A DNA stretch of 64,000 nucleotides from Bradyrhizobium diazoefficiens (GTDB lineage Bacteria; Pseudomonadota; Alphaproteobacteria; Rhizobiales; Xanthobacteraceae): assembly GCF_018131185.1 (NCBI RefSeq), contig NZ_JAFCJE010000002.1, positions 930,001-994,000 on the forward strand, in the 5' to 3' direction. Position 1 is the first letter of the stretch; every line of letters begins with the position of its first letter. Below are positions 23,993-35,735 of the stretch, in pieces. A program made the translations under genes and the position numbers. Below the pieces are notes generated by a model. The model saw only the letters and a program-made list of their open reading frames with translations, was not told where the DNA came from and made no database searches.

Positions 23993-25648
23993 CTAACCCA
24001 AATTCAACTCCTTGAAGAAGTCGTTGCCCTTGTCGTCGACGATGATGAAGGCCGGGAAGTCGACGACTTCGATGCGCCAGATCGCTTCCATGCCGAGCTC
24101 GGGATATTCGAGCACCTCGACCTTCTTGATGCAGTGCTCGGCAAGGTTCGCCGCGGCGCCGCCGATCGAACCGAGATAGAAGCCGCCATATTTCTTGCAA
24201 GCCTCGCGCACGGCCGGGGCGCGATTGCCTTTGGCCACCATCACCATCGAGCCGCCGGCAGCCTGGAACTGGTCGACGAAAGAGTCCATGCGGCCGGCCG
24301 TGGTCGGGCCGAACGCACCGGAGGCGTAGCCTTCGGGCGTCTTGGCGGGGCCGGCATAGTAGACCGGATGGTTCTTGAAATAATCCGGCAGCGGCTCGCC
24401 CCTCTCCAGCCGTTCGCGCAGCTTGGCATGGGCGGAATCGCGCGCCACGATCATGGTGCCCGTCATCGAGACCCGCGTCTTGATCGGATGCTTCGAGAAC
24501 GTCGCCAGGATGTCCTTCATCGGCTGATTGAGGTCGATCTTGACGACCTCGCCGCCGAGCGCCTGTTCGACCTCAGGCAGGTACTGTGCCGGGTTGTGCT
24601 CGAGCTCCTCGAGATAGACGCCGTCTTTGGTGATCTTGCCGAGCACCTGACGGTCGGCCGAGCAGGACACGCCAAGCCCGATCGGCAGCGATGCGCCGTG
24701 ACGTGGCATGCGGATCACGCGCACGTCGTGGCAGAAATATTTACCGCCGAACTGCGCGCCGACGCCGAGGCTTTGCGTCATCTTGTGGATTTCCTTCTCC
24801 ATCTCGACGTCGCGGAAGGCGTTGCCGTCGGGCGAGCCGTGTGTCGGCAGCGCGTCGAGATAGCGCGCGGAAGCGAGCTTCACCGTCTTCATGCACAGCT
24901 CGGCCGAGGTGCCGCCGATGACGATGGCGAGGTGATAGGGTGGGCATGCAGCGGTGCCCAGTGTCAGGATCTTCTCCTTCAGGAACGCGAGCAGTCGGTC
25001 CTTGGTCAGCACCGAGGGCGTCGCCTGGAACAGGAAGCTCTTGTTGGCGGAGCCGCCGCCCTTTGCCATGAACATGAACTTGTAGGCGTCATCGCCTTCT
25101 GCGTAGATCTCGCACTGCGCCGGCATGTTGTTGGCGGTGTTTTTCTCCTCGTACATCGAGAGCGGCGCGACCTGCGAATAGCGCAGATTGCGGCGCAGGT
25201 AAGCATCGCGCGCGCCTTCCGACAGCGCAGCCTCGTCGTCCCCGTCGGTGATGACGTTGCAGCCCTTCTTGCCCATGATGATCGCAGTGCCGGTGTCCTG
25301 GCACATCGGCAGCACGCCGCCGGCGGCGATATTGGCGTTCTTCAAAAAGTCCAGCGCGACGAACTTGTCGTTCGGGCTCGCCTCGCCATCCTCCAGGATG
25401 GCGCGGAGCTGCTTCAGATGGCCGGGCCGCAGGTAATGATTGATGTCGCCGAAGGCCGCCTCCGACAGCGCCCGCAGCGCCTCGCGCGACACCACCAGCA
25501 TGTCCTTGCCCAGGACCTTCTCGACCCGGACGCCCTCGGCCGTGATCTTCTTGTAGGGCGTCTCGTCCTTGCCCAGCGGGAACAGCGGGGTGTGCTTGTA
25601 GGGCGGAACCGGCTTGGACTGGTCGGGGAAGGCGGTCGGAGCGTTCAT
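23993..25648 (-). CDS. fumA: fumarate hydratase, class I (iron-sulfur)
   Basis: A protein of 551 residues, close to the 548 of E. coli FumA. It interconverts fumarate and malate in the citric acid cycle using an oxygen-sensitive 4Fe-4S cluster. Cluster-type cysteines are seen in [18 protein letters not shown] and VSCSADRQ. The C-terminal domain has the family [12 protein letters not shown] segment. ATG 25648 is preferred for the length match; an in-frame ATG at 25711 would add 21 residues. It is monocistronic, convergent with the SH3-like gene. Confidence 0.93.
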   Translation of the reverse strand: MNAPTAFPDQSKPVPPYKHTPLFPLGKDETPYKKITAEGVRVEKVLGKDMLVVSREALRALSEAAFGDINHYLRPGHLKQLRAILEDGEASPNDKFVALDFLKNANIAAGGVLPMCQDTGTAIIMGKKGCNVITDGDDEAALSEGARDAYLRRNLRYSQVAPLSMYEEKNTANNMPAQCEIYAEGDDAYKFMFMAKGGGSANKSFLFQATPSVLTKDRLLAFLKEKILTLGTAACPPYHLAIVIGGTSAELCMKTVKLASARYLDALPTHGSPDGNAFRDVEMEKEIHKMTQSLGVGAQFGGKYFCHDVRVIRMPRHGASLPIGLGVSCSADRQVLGKITKDGVYLEELEHNPAQYLPEVEQALGGEVVKIDLNQPMKDILATFSKHPIKTRVSMTGTMIVARDSAHAKLRERLERGEPLPDYFKNHPVYYAGPAKTPEGYASGAFGPTTAGRMDSFVDQFQAAGGSMVMVAKGNRAPAVREACKKYGGFYLGSIGGAAANLAEHCIKKVEVLEYPELGMEAIWRIEVVDFPAFIIVDDKGNDFFKELNLG

Positions 25649-25860
25649 GGGGCGAATCTCGGGGTTTTGGAGCCCTGGCGGGGCCTCGGCGTAGAAGCGT
25701 TCTAAGCCCATTTTGAGCGGAAAGGGAAGGGAACGGCGCGCATAGGGGAGATCGGCTCGGGCTTAGGAAGGCATTGGTACAGCACGTGGAAAGGCCCGCG
25801 CCCGCCCTTGCACTCCGGACGCGACGACGGTTGAATGCGCGCGCTAAGGGGCTTTTCATC

Positions 25861-26334
25861 ATGACATTGAAACTGAACGTCCGCGGCGCGATCCTGGTCG
25901 CCGCCGCAATCACCGGCCTTGTGACCCTCGCCTCGCCCGCGCGCGCCGACCGCTGCGATGACAGCGTCAAGGAGCTGGCGGCCCAGATCGATCGCCTCAA
26001 GGTGAACTTTCGCGCTGCCAACGTGGTCTATCTGACGCACCCGGCGGCCAAAGAGCTGTCGGTCGGCTGTCGCGGCGACAAATATTCCATTGAGCTCTAT
26101 GCCAAGGGCGATCGCAAACCCGCGCCGGAGTTCTATGCGCTGGTCGGGTCGATGGCGGCGATCGTCTTCACCGTGACCAAGGACGACACCACGACGGGCG
26201 CGACACGCTGCCTGAAGCGGATGGGGCTGCTGCGCGGCGACAAGGTCAGCATGCGTTATCGGCGGCTCAACATGGAATGCACCCGCACCAAGAAGGACGC
26301 GTCGATCGCCATCACGCGCGGCAAGGACGAATAG
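25861..26334 (+). CDS. hypothetical exported protein
   Basis: A protein of 157 residues with a signal peptide (KLNVRGAILVAAAITGLVTLASPARA, cleavage about residue 29). The mature part begins with a helix around CDDSVKELAAQIDRL and has four cysteines. ATG 25861 is chosen as the codon that starts the signal peptide. No domain recognised; it faces away from fumarase. Confidence 0.65.
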   Translation: MTLKLNVRGAILVAAAITGLVTLASPARADRCDDSVKELAAQIDRLKVNFRAANVVYLTHPAAKELSVGCRGDKYSIELYAKGDRKPAPEFYALVGSMAAIVFTVTKDDTTTGATRCLKRMGLLRGDKVSMRYRRLNMECTRTKKDASIAITRGKDE

Positions 26335-26636
26335 GCGGGTTCTTTTCCTCCACACTTGCTGCCGACACGGTGCACGTGTGGCGCGACGCTGCCTGCCACA
26401 TGCACCGTCATTGCGAGCGAAGCGAAACAATCCAGTTGTCTCCGCGGAGGGACTGGATTGCTTCGTCGCATCCGCGCAATGACGAGGAGCGATGTCGTCG
26501 TGTCTCGCGTGAACGGCACGTGCGGGAGACGACCCGTCTTGCCGCGCCAAATCCCTCGCATTTTAGCGATTGCCTTGAAGGAATTTTCGCTCCTCACGGC
26601 GCAGGCTGAATTGTTTCCATGTGTGAGGATTTGCGG
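26335..26636. other. intergenic region with one family-B repeat
   Basis: Apart from the palindromic repeat at 26406-26484, I see no gene or clear signal here. Frames that cross it are short and without codon bias of their own. Confidence 0.6.
26406..26484. repeat. palindromic repeat, family B
   Basis: CGTCATTGCGAGCGAAGC at the left pairs with GCGCAATGACG at the right, and AATCCAGT pairs with ACTGGATT inside. Other copies lie at 27701, 29815, 38276 (partial) and 49212. Confidence 0.75.
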
Positions 26637-26810
26637 ATGAAGGTTTCTACCGTAGCGCCGCCGCCGATCGCGATCGTGGTTCCGAACTACGACACGACCA
26701 GGCAGCAGGACGATCAGACCAAGGTCAAGGACGAGAATCCGACCTTCAAGCCGCAGCCGCCTGCGCCGCTGCCGCCGGGTCAGGGCACGCGGATCGATCA
26801 GCTCGCCTAA
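26637..26810 (+). CDS. small Pro-rich hypothetical protein
   Basis: A protein of 57 residues beginning MKVSTVAPPPIAIVVP. It is polar, with a DDQTKVKDENPTFKPQ middle and a Pro-rich end; no signal peptide, membrane segment or cysteine. GAGGA upstream supports ATG 26637 over the ATG at 26619. Function unknown; the short length keeps confidence moderate. Confidence 0.5.
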   Translation: MKVSTVAPPPIAIVVPNYDTTRQQDDQTKVKDENPTFKPQPPAPLPPGQGTRIDQLA

Positions 26811-26902
26811 TCAGGCCTGCCGAAGCTGAAGCGCCCGATCCGGTCGATCGGGCCGTTCGCGCGTCCGCACATGGTATGCCGGAACGCTGCACCCACCTTC
26901 GG

Positions 26903-27607
26903 CTAACCATCCAGCTCGCGATAGCGGCGGAAGATGCCCTGCTCGTTGAAGGGAATGCGGCGTCGGCTTTCGAGATAGGCCTTGATGTTCGGCCGCGCGG
27001 CGACCCGATCGTGCAGGCTGACGAGGCCCGGAATGTCCGCCTCGAACGCCGTCATGCGCTTGGGGAAGGCATAGCGCAGCCCCGCGACGATCTGGAACAG
27101 AGACAGATCGACATAGGTCAGCCTGCGGCCGGTGACATAGGCGCCGCCATTCTCGTCGAGAAGCTGCTCGAAATAGCCGAGATATTTCGGCACGCGCTCG
27201 CTCCAGAAATCGGCGGTGCGCTTCTTCGCCGGCGGCTTCTGGTCTTCGTAATAGAGCGAGGGCCCGAGCGGATGATGCGTGTCGTGGATCTCGACCACGA
27301 GGTCGCTGATGGTGAGCTGAAGCTGGTGCACCCAGAGCCGGCCGGCTTCCGTCTTGGGCGCAAGCCCGTGGCGAGCGCCGAGATAGAGCAGGACATTGGC
27401 GGTCTGGCCTATGACGAGCTTGCCCGCTTTCAGGAACGGCGGCGCAAAGGGGGGCGTACCCTTCGCGTCCATCATCTTCATCATCGCAGCCGTGCCGCGC
27501 GGTCCGCGCGCGACGTCGACGTAAGCGGTCCCCGCTTCCTCCAGCGCCAGCCGCACATATTCACCGCGGCCCTGGATCTCGGGCCAATAGTAGAGCTCGT
27601 ATTTCAT
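26903..27607 (-). CDS. glutathione S-transferase family protein
   Basis: A protein of 234 residues. The thioredoxin-like N-terminal domain begins YELYYWPEIQGRGEYVRLALEEAG, in which the tyrosines are candidates for the catalytic residue, and has the GQTANVLLYLG helix that follows the glutathione-binding turn. The all-helical C-terminal domain contains RRLTYVDLSLFQIVAGL with the N-capping motif of the GST fold. ATG 27607 begins the first strand; upstream in-frame residues are not GST-like. The substrate cannot be deduced. Confidence 0.85.
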   Translation of the reverse strand: MKYELYYWPEIQGRGEYVRLALEEAGTAYVDVARGPRGTAAMMKMMDAKGTPPFAPPFLKAGKLVIGQTANVLLYLGARHGLAPKTEAGRLWVHQLQLTISDLVVEIHDTHHPLGPSLYYEDQKPPAKKRTADFWSERVPKYLGYFEQLLDENGGAYVTGRRLTYVDLSLFQIVAGLRYAFPKRMTAFEADIPGLVSLHDRVAARPNIKAYLESRRRIPFNEQGIFRRYRELDG

Positions 27608-27700
27608 GAGAGAGGTCCGTGAACGTGAACGCGTACGGACCAATGTAGCATGCGGCTCGGGGTTCCGTCAGAGTGAGACGGAGCGTTCGCGCAACCCGCT

Positions 27701-27774
27701 CGTCATTGCGAGCACAAGCGAAGCAATCCAGACTGCCTCTGCGGAAAGACTCTGGATTGCTTCGTCGCTTCGCA
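27701..27774. repeat. palindromic repeat, family B
   Basis: CGTCATTGCGAGC at the left, AATCCAGA with TCTGGATT inside, and GCTTCGTCGC at the right. It lies between the divergent GST start and the lectin-like gene's stop. Confidence 0.7.
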
Positions 27775-27801
27775 CGAGCGGAAAGAGCTTCGCGCCTTTA
27801 T

Positions 27802-28497
27802 TCAATTCGCGGCAAAACAATAGAGCAGCCCGTCGCCGCCGGTGCTCTTCAGATCGGCCTGCGAGCAGCCGCCCTCGGGACCGCGCGAGGGATGCGAGCT
27901 GTTCCAGGACTTCGACGGTTCGTCGTCGCGCAGACCTCGCCGATCGGCATGGCCGACGACCGCGGCGCCTTGCGTGCTCGACGTCCAGTTCTTGCAGGTC
28001 TTGTCGTCACCGGCGGCGAACGCGGTGCCGTCGGGTTGCGTTCCCGTCAGAATGTCGTGCCGGTTCGGCGTATCGCCGGCGCCGTTGATGACCTCCCCTT
28101 TCTCGCTGAGCGCCGTCTGCTTGGTGAGGTTGTTGGCCGCGCCGTGCAGTTCGGCAACGTCCTTGGCGATCACCGTGCCCTTGGCGTTCTGCCACGGTCC
28201 CTTGCCGATGCGGTCCTTGGCATTGACGGCCGGCTTGCCGTCGGCGGCCTGCGTCGAGAGATAGGCGCGCCAGGTCTTCGATCCGGCGCCGCCGGCCTGG
28301 GCAAGCTTCTGGCATTGCGCGTCGGCTCCCTCGAGGCCGCCGAGATCGGCGCCCTTGCCCGGGCCGCTGGAGGTCACGAAGAACGTCATGTCGGCCGACT
28401 GCGCCTGCGCGGATGGCGCCGCCAGCAAGGCGGTTACAAATACGGCCTTGGCCAGCGCAAGGCCCGAAATCGTCACGGTTCTGTCGATGCGGATCAT
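27802..28497 (-). CDS. exported lectin/endostatin-fold-like protein
   Basis: A protein of 231 residues with a signal peptide (cleavage after PSAQA, about residue 32). The mature part begins MTFFVTSSGPGKGADLGGLEGADAQCQKLAQ and later has SKTWRAYLST, DRIGKGPWQNAKG, CKNWTSS and a terminal LLYCFA. These are the marks of the C-type-lectin/endostatin-like fold seen in bacterial proteins often named lectin. Four cysteines are positioned for two disulfides. The ligand is unknown; it may bind polysaccharide outside the cell. Confidence 0.6.
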   Translation of the reverse strand: MIRIDRTVTISGLALAKAVFVTALLAAPSAQAQSADMTFFVTSSGPGKGADLGGLEGADAQCQKLAQAGGAGSKTWRAYLSTQAADGKPAVNAKDRIGKGPWQNAKGTVIAKDVAELHGAANNLTKQTALSEKGEVINGAGDTPNRHDILTGTQPDGTAFAAGDDKTCKNWTSSTQGAAVVGHADRRGLRDDEPSKSWNSSHPSRGPEGGCSQADLKSTGGDGLLYCFAAN

Positions 28498-28593
28498 GTT
28501 GTCCTCCCGTTGTGTTTTGTCGTTGGCCGCTTCATGTCAACCCGAGGCGGGCCTGCTTATTCCCGATGCGGCAATACAAGAGGCCCCAAAGAA

Positions 28594-28621
28594 AAAGGCG
28601 CCGTGCGGAAGCACGGCGCCT
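28594..28621 (-). terminator. intrinsic terminator of the Tim44-domain gene
   Basis: A 12-bp stem (AAGGCGCCGTGC with its complement) with a GGAA loop, followed on the minus strand by a T-rich run (A run at 28591-28595). It lies 23 bp past the stop at 28644. Confidence 0.85.
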
Positions 28622-28643
28622 TGGTTTCTCATTCCGAGAGCGA

Positions 28644-29615
28644 TCAGTTGGTCTGCTGGATCGCCGACAATTCCCAGCCGCTGCCGGGCCGCCGGGCAAA
28701 CGTCCAGACCTCGGTGACTTCGCCCGGCTGCTCGCTGCCGGCGACGACCGTGCCGCTGTTGCGGTCCAGCGTCTTGTCGGTGAGCGCAAAGCGCAGCGCC
28801 ACCGTGGCGTAGTCGGTCTCGCCTTCGCGCCAGGCTTCGGCGAGGTCGCCTTGCAGAAGCTTGACGTCGGTCACCTTGTTGACGACGTTGCGCGTGCGGT
28901 TCTGGGCAAGGTCCTGCTCGAAATAGGAGACCATCTCCGGCGTCGCGAGCGTGTGCAACTTGGCCACGTCCTCGTTCGACCAGGCGGCCTGGATCTCGCC
29001 GAGCAGACGCTCGAACGACTCGTAATCGTCAGGCTTGATCTCGAGCGGCGCGTTATTGGCATTGGCGCCGAAGCCGAAGCCGCCAAGGCCGCTGCGCTGG
29101 TTCGGCTGCGGTCCGGGAGCTGCGCCGGCGTCGGCATTGGCGTAAGCCGGCTGCGGCGTGTGACGGCGCTGCCACCAGGACATCGCCAGCCGCACCACCA
29201 GCACCACGAGCACGATCTGGATGATCAGGCCCAGGATCGAGGACAGGCCGCCGAGGCCGCCGAACAGGCCGCCGCCGAACAGCATGCCGAGCAGGCCGGC
29301 ACCCAGGAAGCCGGCCGCAAGGCCGCCCATGAAGCCGCCAGCCTTGCCGAACATGCCGCCACGCGCGGGCGCGGCAGCAGCCGAGTTCATCCCTGCGCCC
29401 GGCTGGGTGTAGGTGCGATTGAATTGCGAGGCCGAGCCGGGCGCCGTCGTGGTCGGGGGCGGAGCCGAATAGGTGCGCGAGCCGCGTGAACCCGACGAGC
29501 CGCCTCCGCCGACGCGCGCATCGGCGGACGAGATCGCCAGCGCAGTCGGCAGCGCAAGCGCCAGCACGACGGCCATCGTCTTGAAGAGATTGCGGGAGCG
29601 TAGCGAGAGCTTCAT
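28644..29615 (-). CDS. Tim44-like domain membrane protein
   Basis: A protein of 323 residues. A signal or anchor is at residues 1-34, a Gly/Ser/Pro-rich linker follows, then a glycine-zipper-like hydrophobic region (GGLAAGFLGAGLLGMLFGGGL) and a membrane helix (IIQIVLVVLVVRLAMSWW). The C-terminal part, about residues 185-320, is a Tim44/calcium-import-like domain with FERLLGEIQAAWSNEDVAKL and YFEQDLAQN. Bacterial Tim44-domain proteins of this type sit in the inner membrane; their function is poorly known. ATG 29615 is chosen over 29639 because it begins the basic start of the anchor. Confidence 0.8.
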   Translation of the reverse strand: MKLSLRSRNLFKTMAVVLALALPTALAISSADARVGGGGSSGSRGSRTYSAPPPTTTAPGSASQFNRTYTQPGAGMNSAAAAPARGGMFGKAGGFMGGLAAGFLGAGLLGMLFGGGLFGGLGGLSSILGLIIQIVLVVLVVRLAMSWWQRRHTPQPAYANADAGAAPGPQPNQRSGLGGFGFGANANNAPLEIKPDDYESFERLLGEIQAAWSNEDVAKLHTLATPEMVSYFEQDLAQNRTRNVVNKVTDVKLLQGDLAEAWREGETDYATVALRFALTDKTLDRNSGTVVAGSEQPGEVTEVWTFARRPGSGWELSAIQQTN

Positions 29616-29924
29616 GTGCGTTTCCCAAATCCCCGGCATGGGGACGTGCTCCTAAGATGGGCAGACTTCCCGAAAAGTGAAGCCGGTTTCGGGACCTATG
29701 GCTGCGGCCCTCAGTCGCGGGGATGTGGCAAAAGCCCATATTTGGCGGGGGTTTGGCCGGATGCGCGAGGGAACCGTGGCCTGCGGTATTGAGGCGGGAT
29801 TTCCGCTCTTTCACCGTCATTGCGAGCATAGCGAAGCAATCCAGACTGCCTCCACGGAGACAGCCTGGATTGCTTCGTCGCAAGCGCTCCTCGCAATGAC
29901 GGAGAACGGGGCGAGAGCGCTCCC
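29616..29924. other. intergenic region with one family-B repeat
   Basis: Between the Tim44-domain gene start and the cckA stop. Apart from the repeat at 29815-29901, no gene or clear regulatory sequence is visible; the first 200 bp should hold the Tim44 gene promoter. Confidence 0.6.
29815..29901. repeat. palindromic repeat, family B
   Basis: CGTCATTGCGAGCATAGC at the left pairs with CTCGCAATGACG at the right. It lies 24 bp past the stop of cckA and could end its transcript. Confidence 0.75.
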
Positions 29925-32504
<2,580 letters not shown>

Positions 32505-32658
32505 CTCAAGCTGGCGCGGCCTGTCGGCAGAGAATCAACGCGCCACGGGGCGCGTGGGGTCCTCCCTGCCTGAATCGGACCCTGAGGTGCAAGGGCAGCA
32601 GAGGCGAAACGTACGCTGATTCCCAGATTACGGCCATTTCCGGTATTTTTTGGGTGTT

Positions 32659-33738
32659 TTATCCCCGCCCCGCGCTGAATCCGCGCTTCAGCCGCATGAC
32701 GTAGCCGATCACCTCGGCGACCGCATGATAGTGCTCGGTCGGGATTTCCTGGTCGATCTCGACGGTGGCGTAGAGCGCGCGGGCGAGCGGCACGTTCTCC
32801 ACGATCGGGATGTCGTGCTCGCGCGCGATCTCCCGGATCTTGAAGGCGAGGTTGTCGACGCCCTTGGCGACGCAGATCGGAGCCGTCATGCCCCGCTCGT
32901 AGGACAGCGCCACCGAGTAGTGGGTCGGGTTGGTGATGATCACCGAGGCCTTGGGAACCGCCGCCATCATGCGCTTCTTGGCGCGCTGCTGCCGGAGTTG
33001 CCTGATCTTGCCCTTGATGTGCGGGTCGCCTTCGGACTGCTTGTACTCTTCCTTGATCTCCTGCAGCGACATCTTCTGGCGCTGGAACCAGCTGCGGTAC
33101 TGGAAGAAATAGTCGGCGATGGCAACGATCGCGAGCGCCGCGACCACGGCGCCGAGCAGATGGATGGTCATGCTGGTGGTGGCGCCCAGCATGGCGGACG
33201 GATCGAGCCTGACCATCGCCTCCATGCGGTGCCGCTCCGGCCACAGGATCATGGTCATGACCACGGCGAGCAGAACCAGCTTGCCGACGCCCTTGAGGAA
33301 ATTGGCCGCTGCCTGCTTGCCGAAGATGCGCTTGAAGCCGGCGCCGGGCGATATCTTGTTGAATTTCGGTTTCAGGGATTCGGCCGACCACACCAGGCGG
33401 TGCTGGAGCATGTTGCCGGCGACGGCCGCCAGCATCAGCATCAAGAGAGGCACGCCGATCGCCGCGAGAATGGCGATTTCGATCTGCTGCATCAATGCAA
33501 GCAGGGCCTTGCCGTCCGTCTTGATCATCCAGGAATTGGCGAGCAAATTGCGCATCGGCGTCAGCAGCCCGCTGCCGACCGAGCCGGCGAAGGTCGAGAC
33601 GACGAGCGTGCCGCCTGCCATCATGAACCAGGTGTTGATCTCCTGGCTCTTGGCGACGTCGCCGCGTTCGAGCGCGTCATCAAGACGCTTTTGTGTGGGG
33701 TCTTCTGTTTGACTTTCGGGATCGTTGTCTTCAGCCAC
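32659..33738 (-). CDS. flhB: flagellar export-gate protein FlhB
   Basis: A protein of 359 residues with four membrane helices and the cytoplasmic switch domain. The self-cleavage site NPTH is at residues 270-273, next to SVALSYERG, as in functional FlhB proteins, which cut themselves between Asn and Pro to switch from rod/hook to filament export. It is the last gene of the leftward flagellar operon, 12 bp after fliR. The spacer to cckA is 154 bp. Confidence 0.95.
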   Translation of the reverse strand: MAEDNDPESQTEDPTQKRLDDALERGDVAKSQEINTWFMMAGGTLVVSTFAGSVGSGLLTPMRNLLANSWMIKTDGKALLALMQQIEIAILAAIGVPLLMLMLAAVAGNMLQHRLVWSAESLKPKFNKISPGAGFKRIFGKQAAANFLKGVGKLVLLAVVMTMILWPERHRMEAMVRLDPSAMLGATTSMTIHLLGAVVAALAIVAIADYFFQYRSWFQRQKMSLQEIKEEYKQSEGDPHIKGKIRQLRQQRAKKRMMAAVPKASVIITNPTHYSVALSYERGMTAPICVAKGVDNLAFKIREIAREHDIPIVENVPLARALYATVEIDQEIPTEHYHAVAEVIGYVMRLKRGFSAGRG

Positions 33739-33750
33739 CGGTGATCCCCG

Positions 33751-34521
33751 TCACTTGAGCGGCATCAATTGGTGCATGACACCGATGAAGTAATCCAGAT
33801 ACGTGCCCATCATCGCCGTGAGCACTACGGCGAGCACCAGGAAGCCAGCGAAGATCGAGAGCGGCACGCCGACGAAATACACCTGCATCTGCGGCATCAG
33901 CCGCGCCAGGATGCCTAGCCCAATATTGAAGACGAGGCCGAACACCAGGAACGGTCCGGAGAGCTGCAGGCCCAGACTGAATGCGGCGGCGAAGGCCCGC
34001 GTCGCCAGCGAGGCGACGTCGCCGCTCGAGACGGTCTCGCCCGGCGAGAAGATCTTGTAGCTGTCGTTCAGTGCGGCGATCACCAGATGGTGGCTGTCGG
34101 TGGCGAACAGCAGCGTCACGCCCAGCATGGTCAGGAAGTTGCCGACCAGCACGCCCTGCTGCCCCTGCGTCGGATCGACCGAGGTGACGAAGCCGAGTCC
34201 CATCTGCTGCGCGATGACGGAGCCGGCGACCTGCAGGGCCGAGAGCGTCACGCGGGCGGTCGCGCCCAGCACGATGCCGATCGCGATCTCGTGCAGCATT
34301 AGGACCAGGAGCGGCGCCAGCGAGCCCATGTCGACCTGATAGGCGTTGCGATGCAACGGCAGGATGACCAGCGTGAGCAGCAGCGCGATCGACAGCTTGA
34401 TCCGCGTCGGAATATTGGTCTCGCCGAGGCCGGGCAGCAGCATCACCATCGCGCCGACCCGGGCGAAGACGAGCATGAAGGAAGCGGCGAGCGCCGGCAG
34501 CAGCGAGACGTCGATGCGCAT
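33751..34521 (-). CDS. fliR: flagellar export-gate protein FliR
   Basis: A protein of 256 residues with about six membrane helices, matching FliR in size and in the MVMLLPGLGETNIPTRIKL segment near the N terminus. FliR forms the export gate together with FliP and FliQ. It lies 17 bp downstream of fliQ and 12 bp upstream of flhB, so the three are co-transcribed. Confidence 0.95.
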   Translation of the reverse strand: MRIDVSLLPALAASFMLVFARVGAMVMLLPGLGETNIPTRIKLSIALLLTLVILPLHRNAYQVDMGSLAPLLVLMLHEIAIGIVLGATARVTLSALQVAGSVIAQQMGLGFVTSVDPTQGQQGVLVGNFLTMLGVTLLFATDSHHLVIAALNDSYKIFSPGETVSSGDVASLATRAFAAAFSLGLQLSGPFLVFGLVFNIGLGILARLMPQMQVYFVGVPLSIFAGFLVLAVVLTAMMGTYLDYFIGVMHQLMPLK

Positions 34522-34538
34522 AATTGACGCATCTTGCC

Positions 34539-34802
34539 TCAGCCGCCGATGATTCGCGACGAGATCCGCAGCATGTGGGCGTGGAGGGCGTCGGCCATGA
34601 ACGGCAGCGCCAATAGCATCGTGGCAAAGATGGCCAGGATCTTGGGCACGTAGATCAGCGTCTGCTCCTGGATCTGCGTCAGCGCCTGGAACAGCGACAC
34701 GATGACGCCGACCACCAGACCGACGACCATCAGGGGCGAGGACACGATCACGATGGTCCAGATCGCATCGCGCGCGACGTCGAGGGTCTCGGGGCCGGTC
34801 AT
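34539..34802 (-). CDS. fliQ: flagellar export-gate protein FliQ
   Basis: A protein of 87 residues with two membrane helices (about 17-40 and 52-74) and the conserved SLFQALTQIQEQTLIYVPK loop between them. It is a gate subunit of the type III flagellar exporter. A palindromic repeat separates it from fliE upstream. Confidence 0.95.
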   Translation of the reverse strand: MTGPETLDVARDAIWTIVIVSSPLMVVGLVVGVIVSLFQALTQIQEQTLIYVPKILAIFATMLLALPFMADALHAHMLRISSRIIGG

Positions 34803-34831
34803 GTGGAAATTCTCACTCGGAATTGTTTGTG

Positions 34832-34934
34832 GTCATTCCGGGGCTCGCGAAGCGAGAACCCGGAATCCATTGAGCGTCAGCGTTGGTCGAACCATGGATT
34901 CCGGGCTCGCGACTTCGTCGCGCCCCGGAATGAC
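34832..34934. repeat. palindromic repeat, family A, inside the flagellar gene order
   Basis: GTCATTCCGGGGCTCGCG at the left is mirrored by the complementary CCCCGGAATGAC at the right, with an inner CCCGGAATCCAT/ATGGATTCCGGG pair. It fills the space between fliE and fliQ. Confidence 0.8.
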
Positions 34935-34942
34935 AGCGGTGA

Positions 34943-35257
34943 TTAGATCGGCATCTTCATGATGTCTTCATACGCCGCGATCACGCGGTCGCGGACCGAG
35001 ACCAGCGTGGACACCGCGACGTCGGTGTCGGCGACCGCGGTCACCACGTCCATCACGTTGGCCTTGCCGGAGGCCATCGCGACCGTCTGCGCATCCGACT
35101 TGCGGCCGGACTCCATGACGCTGCCGACGGCGTCCTTCAGCATCGAAGCAAAGGATTGCCCGCTGGCCTCGGTGCCCTTACCGGCACCAGCGCCGCTGTT
35201 CTCCAGCACGCGGGCGAGGTTAGCATAAGCGTTGGCGGCGACTGTCGGTGATGCCAT
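34943..35257 (-). CDS. fliE: flagellar rod/hook-basal-body protein FliE
   Basis: A protein of 104 residues, the usual size for FliE, with the C-terminal ANVMDVVTAVADTDVAVSTLVSVRDRVIAAYEDIMKMPI arrangement in which the last helix docks the rod to the MS ring. It starts 16 bp after flgC. Order flgB-flgC-fliE is the standard one. Confidence 0.93.
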   Translation of the reverse strand: MASPTVAANAYANLARVLENSGAGAGKGTEASGQSFASMLKDAVGSVMESGRKSDAQTVAMASGKANVMDVVTAVADTDVAVSTLVSVRDRVIAAYEDIMKMPI

Positions 35258-35273
35258 GGCTCAATTGTCCTGT

Positions 35274-35699
35274 TCAGCTCTTGAGGATATCGAGGGTGCG
35301 CTGGATCATCCGGCGCGTCGCACTGATGATGTTGAGATTGGCCTCGTAGGACCGCTGCGCGTCGCGCATGTCGGTCATCTCGACCACCGAGTTCACGTTG
35401 GGATATTTGACGTTGCCGCTGGCATCCGCGACCGGATTGCTCGGCTCGTATTTGACGCGGAAGTTCGACTGGTCGGGCTTGATCCTGCCGAGCGTGACGA
35501 CCTGCGCCTCGAGCGTGCGGTCGAGCGCGGAGGAGAAGGTCGGAACCTTGCGGCGGTAGGGATCGCCGCCCGGGGTCTGCGCGGTCGAATCCGCGTTCGC
35601 GATGTTTTCCGAGATCACCCGCATGCGGCCGGCTTGCGCCCGCAGGCCGGAGGTCGCGATCGCCATCGATCGGGTGAAGTCGCTGCTGTCATTGGCCAT
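35274..35699 (-). CDS. flgC: flagellar proximal rod protein FlgC
   Basis: A protein of 141 residues with the rod-protein N-terminal helix (SGLRAQAGRMRVISENIANADS) and the C-terminal helix YEANLNIISATRRMIQRTLDIL. Such ends form the coiled D0 of the axial proteins. It lies 36 bp after flgB. Confidence 0.95.
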   Translation of the reverse strand: MANDSSDFTRSMAIATSGLRAQAGRMRVISENIANADSTAQTPGGDPYRRKVPTFSSALDRTLEAQVVTLGRIKPDQSNFRVKYEPSNPVADASGNVKYPNVNSVVEMTDMRDAQRSYEANLNIISATRRMIQRTLDILKS

Positions 35700-35735
35700 G
35701 ATGCGCCTCTAGCTGTTCTGTTTCCGGATCATGGC

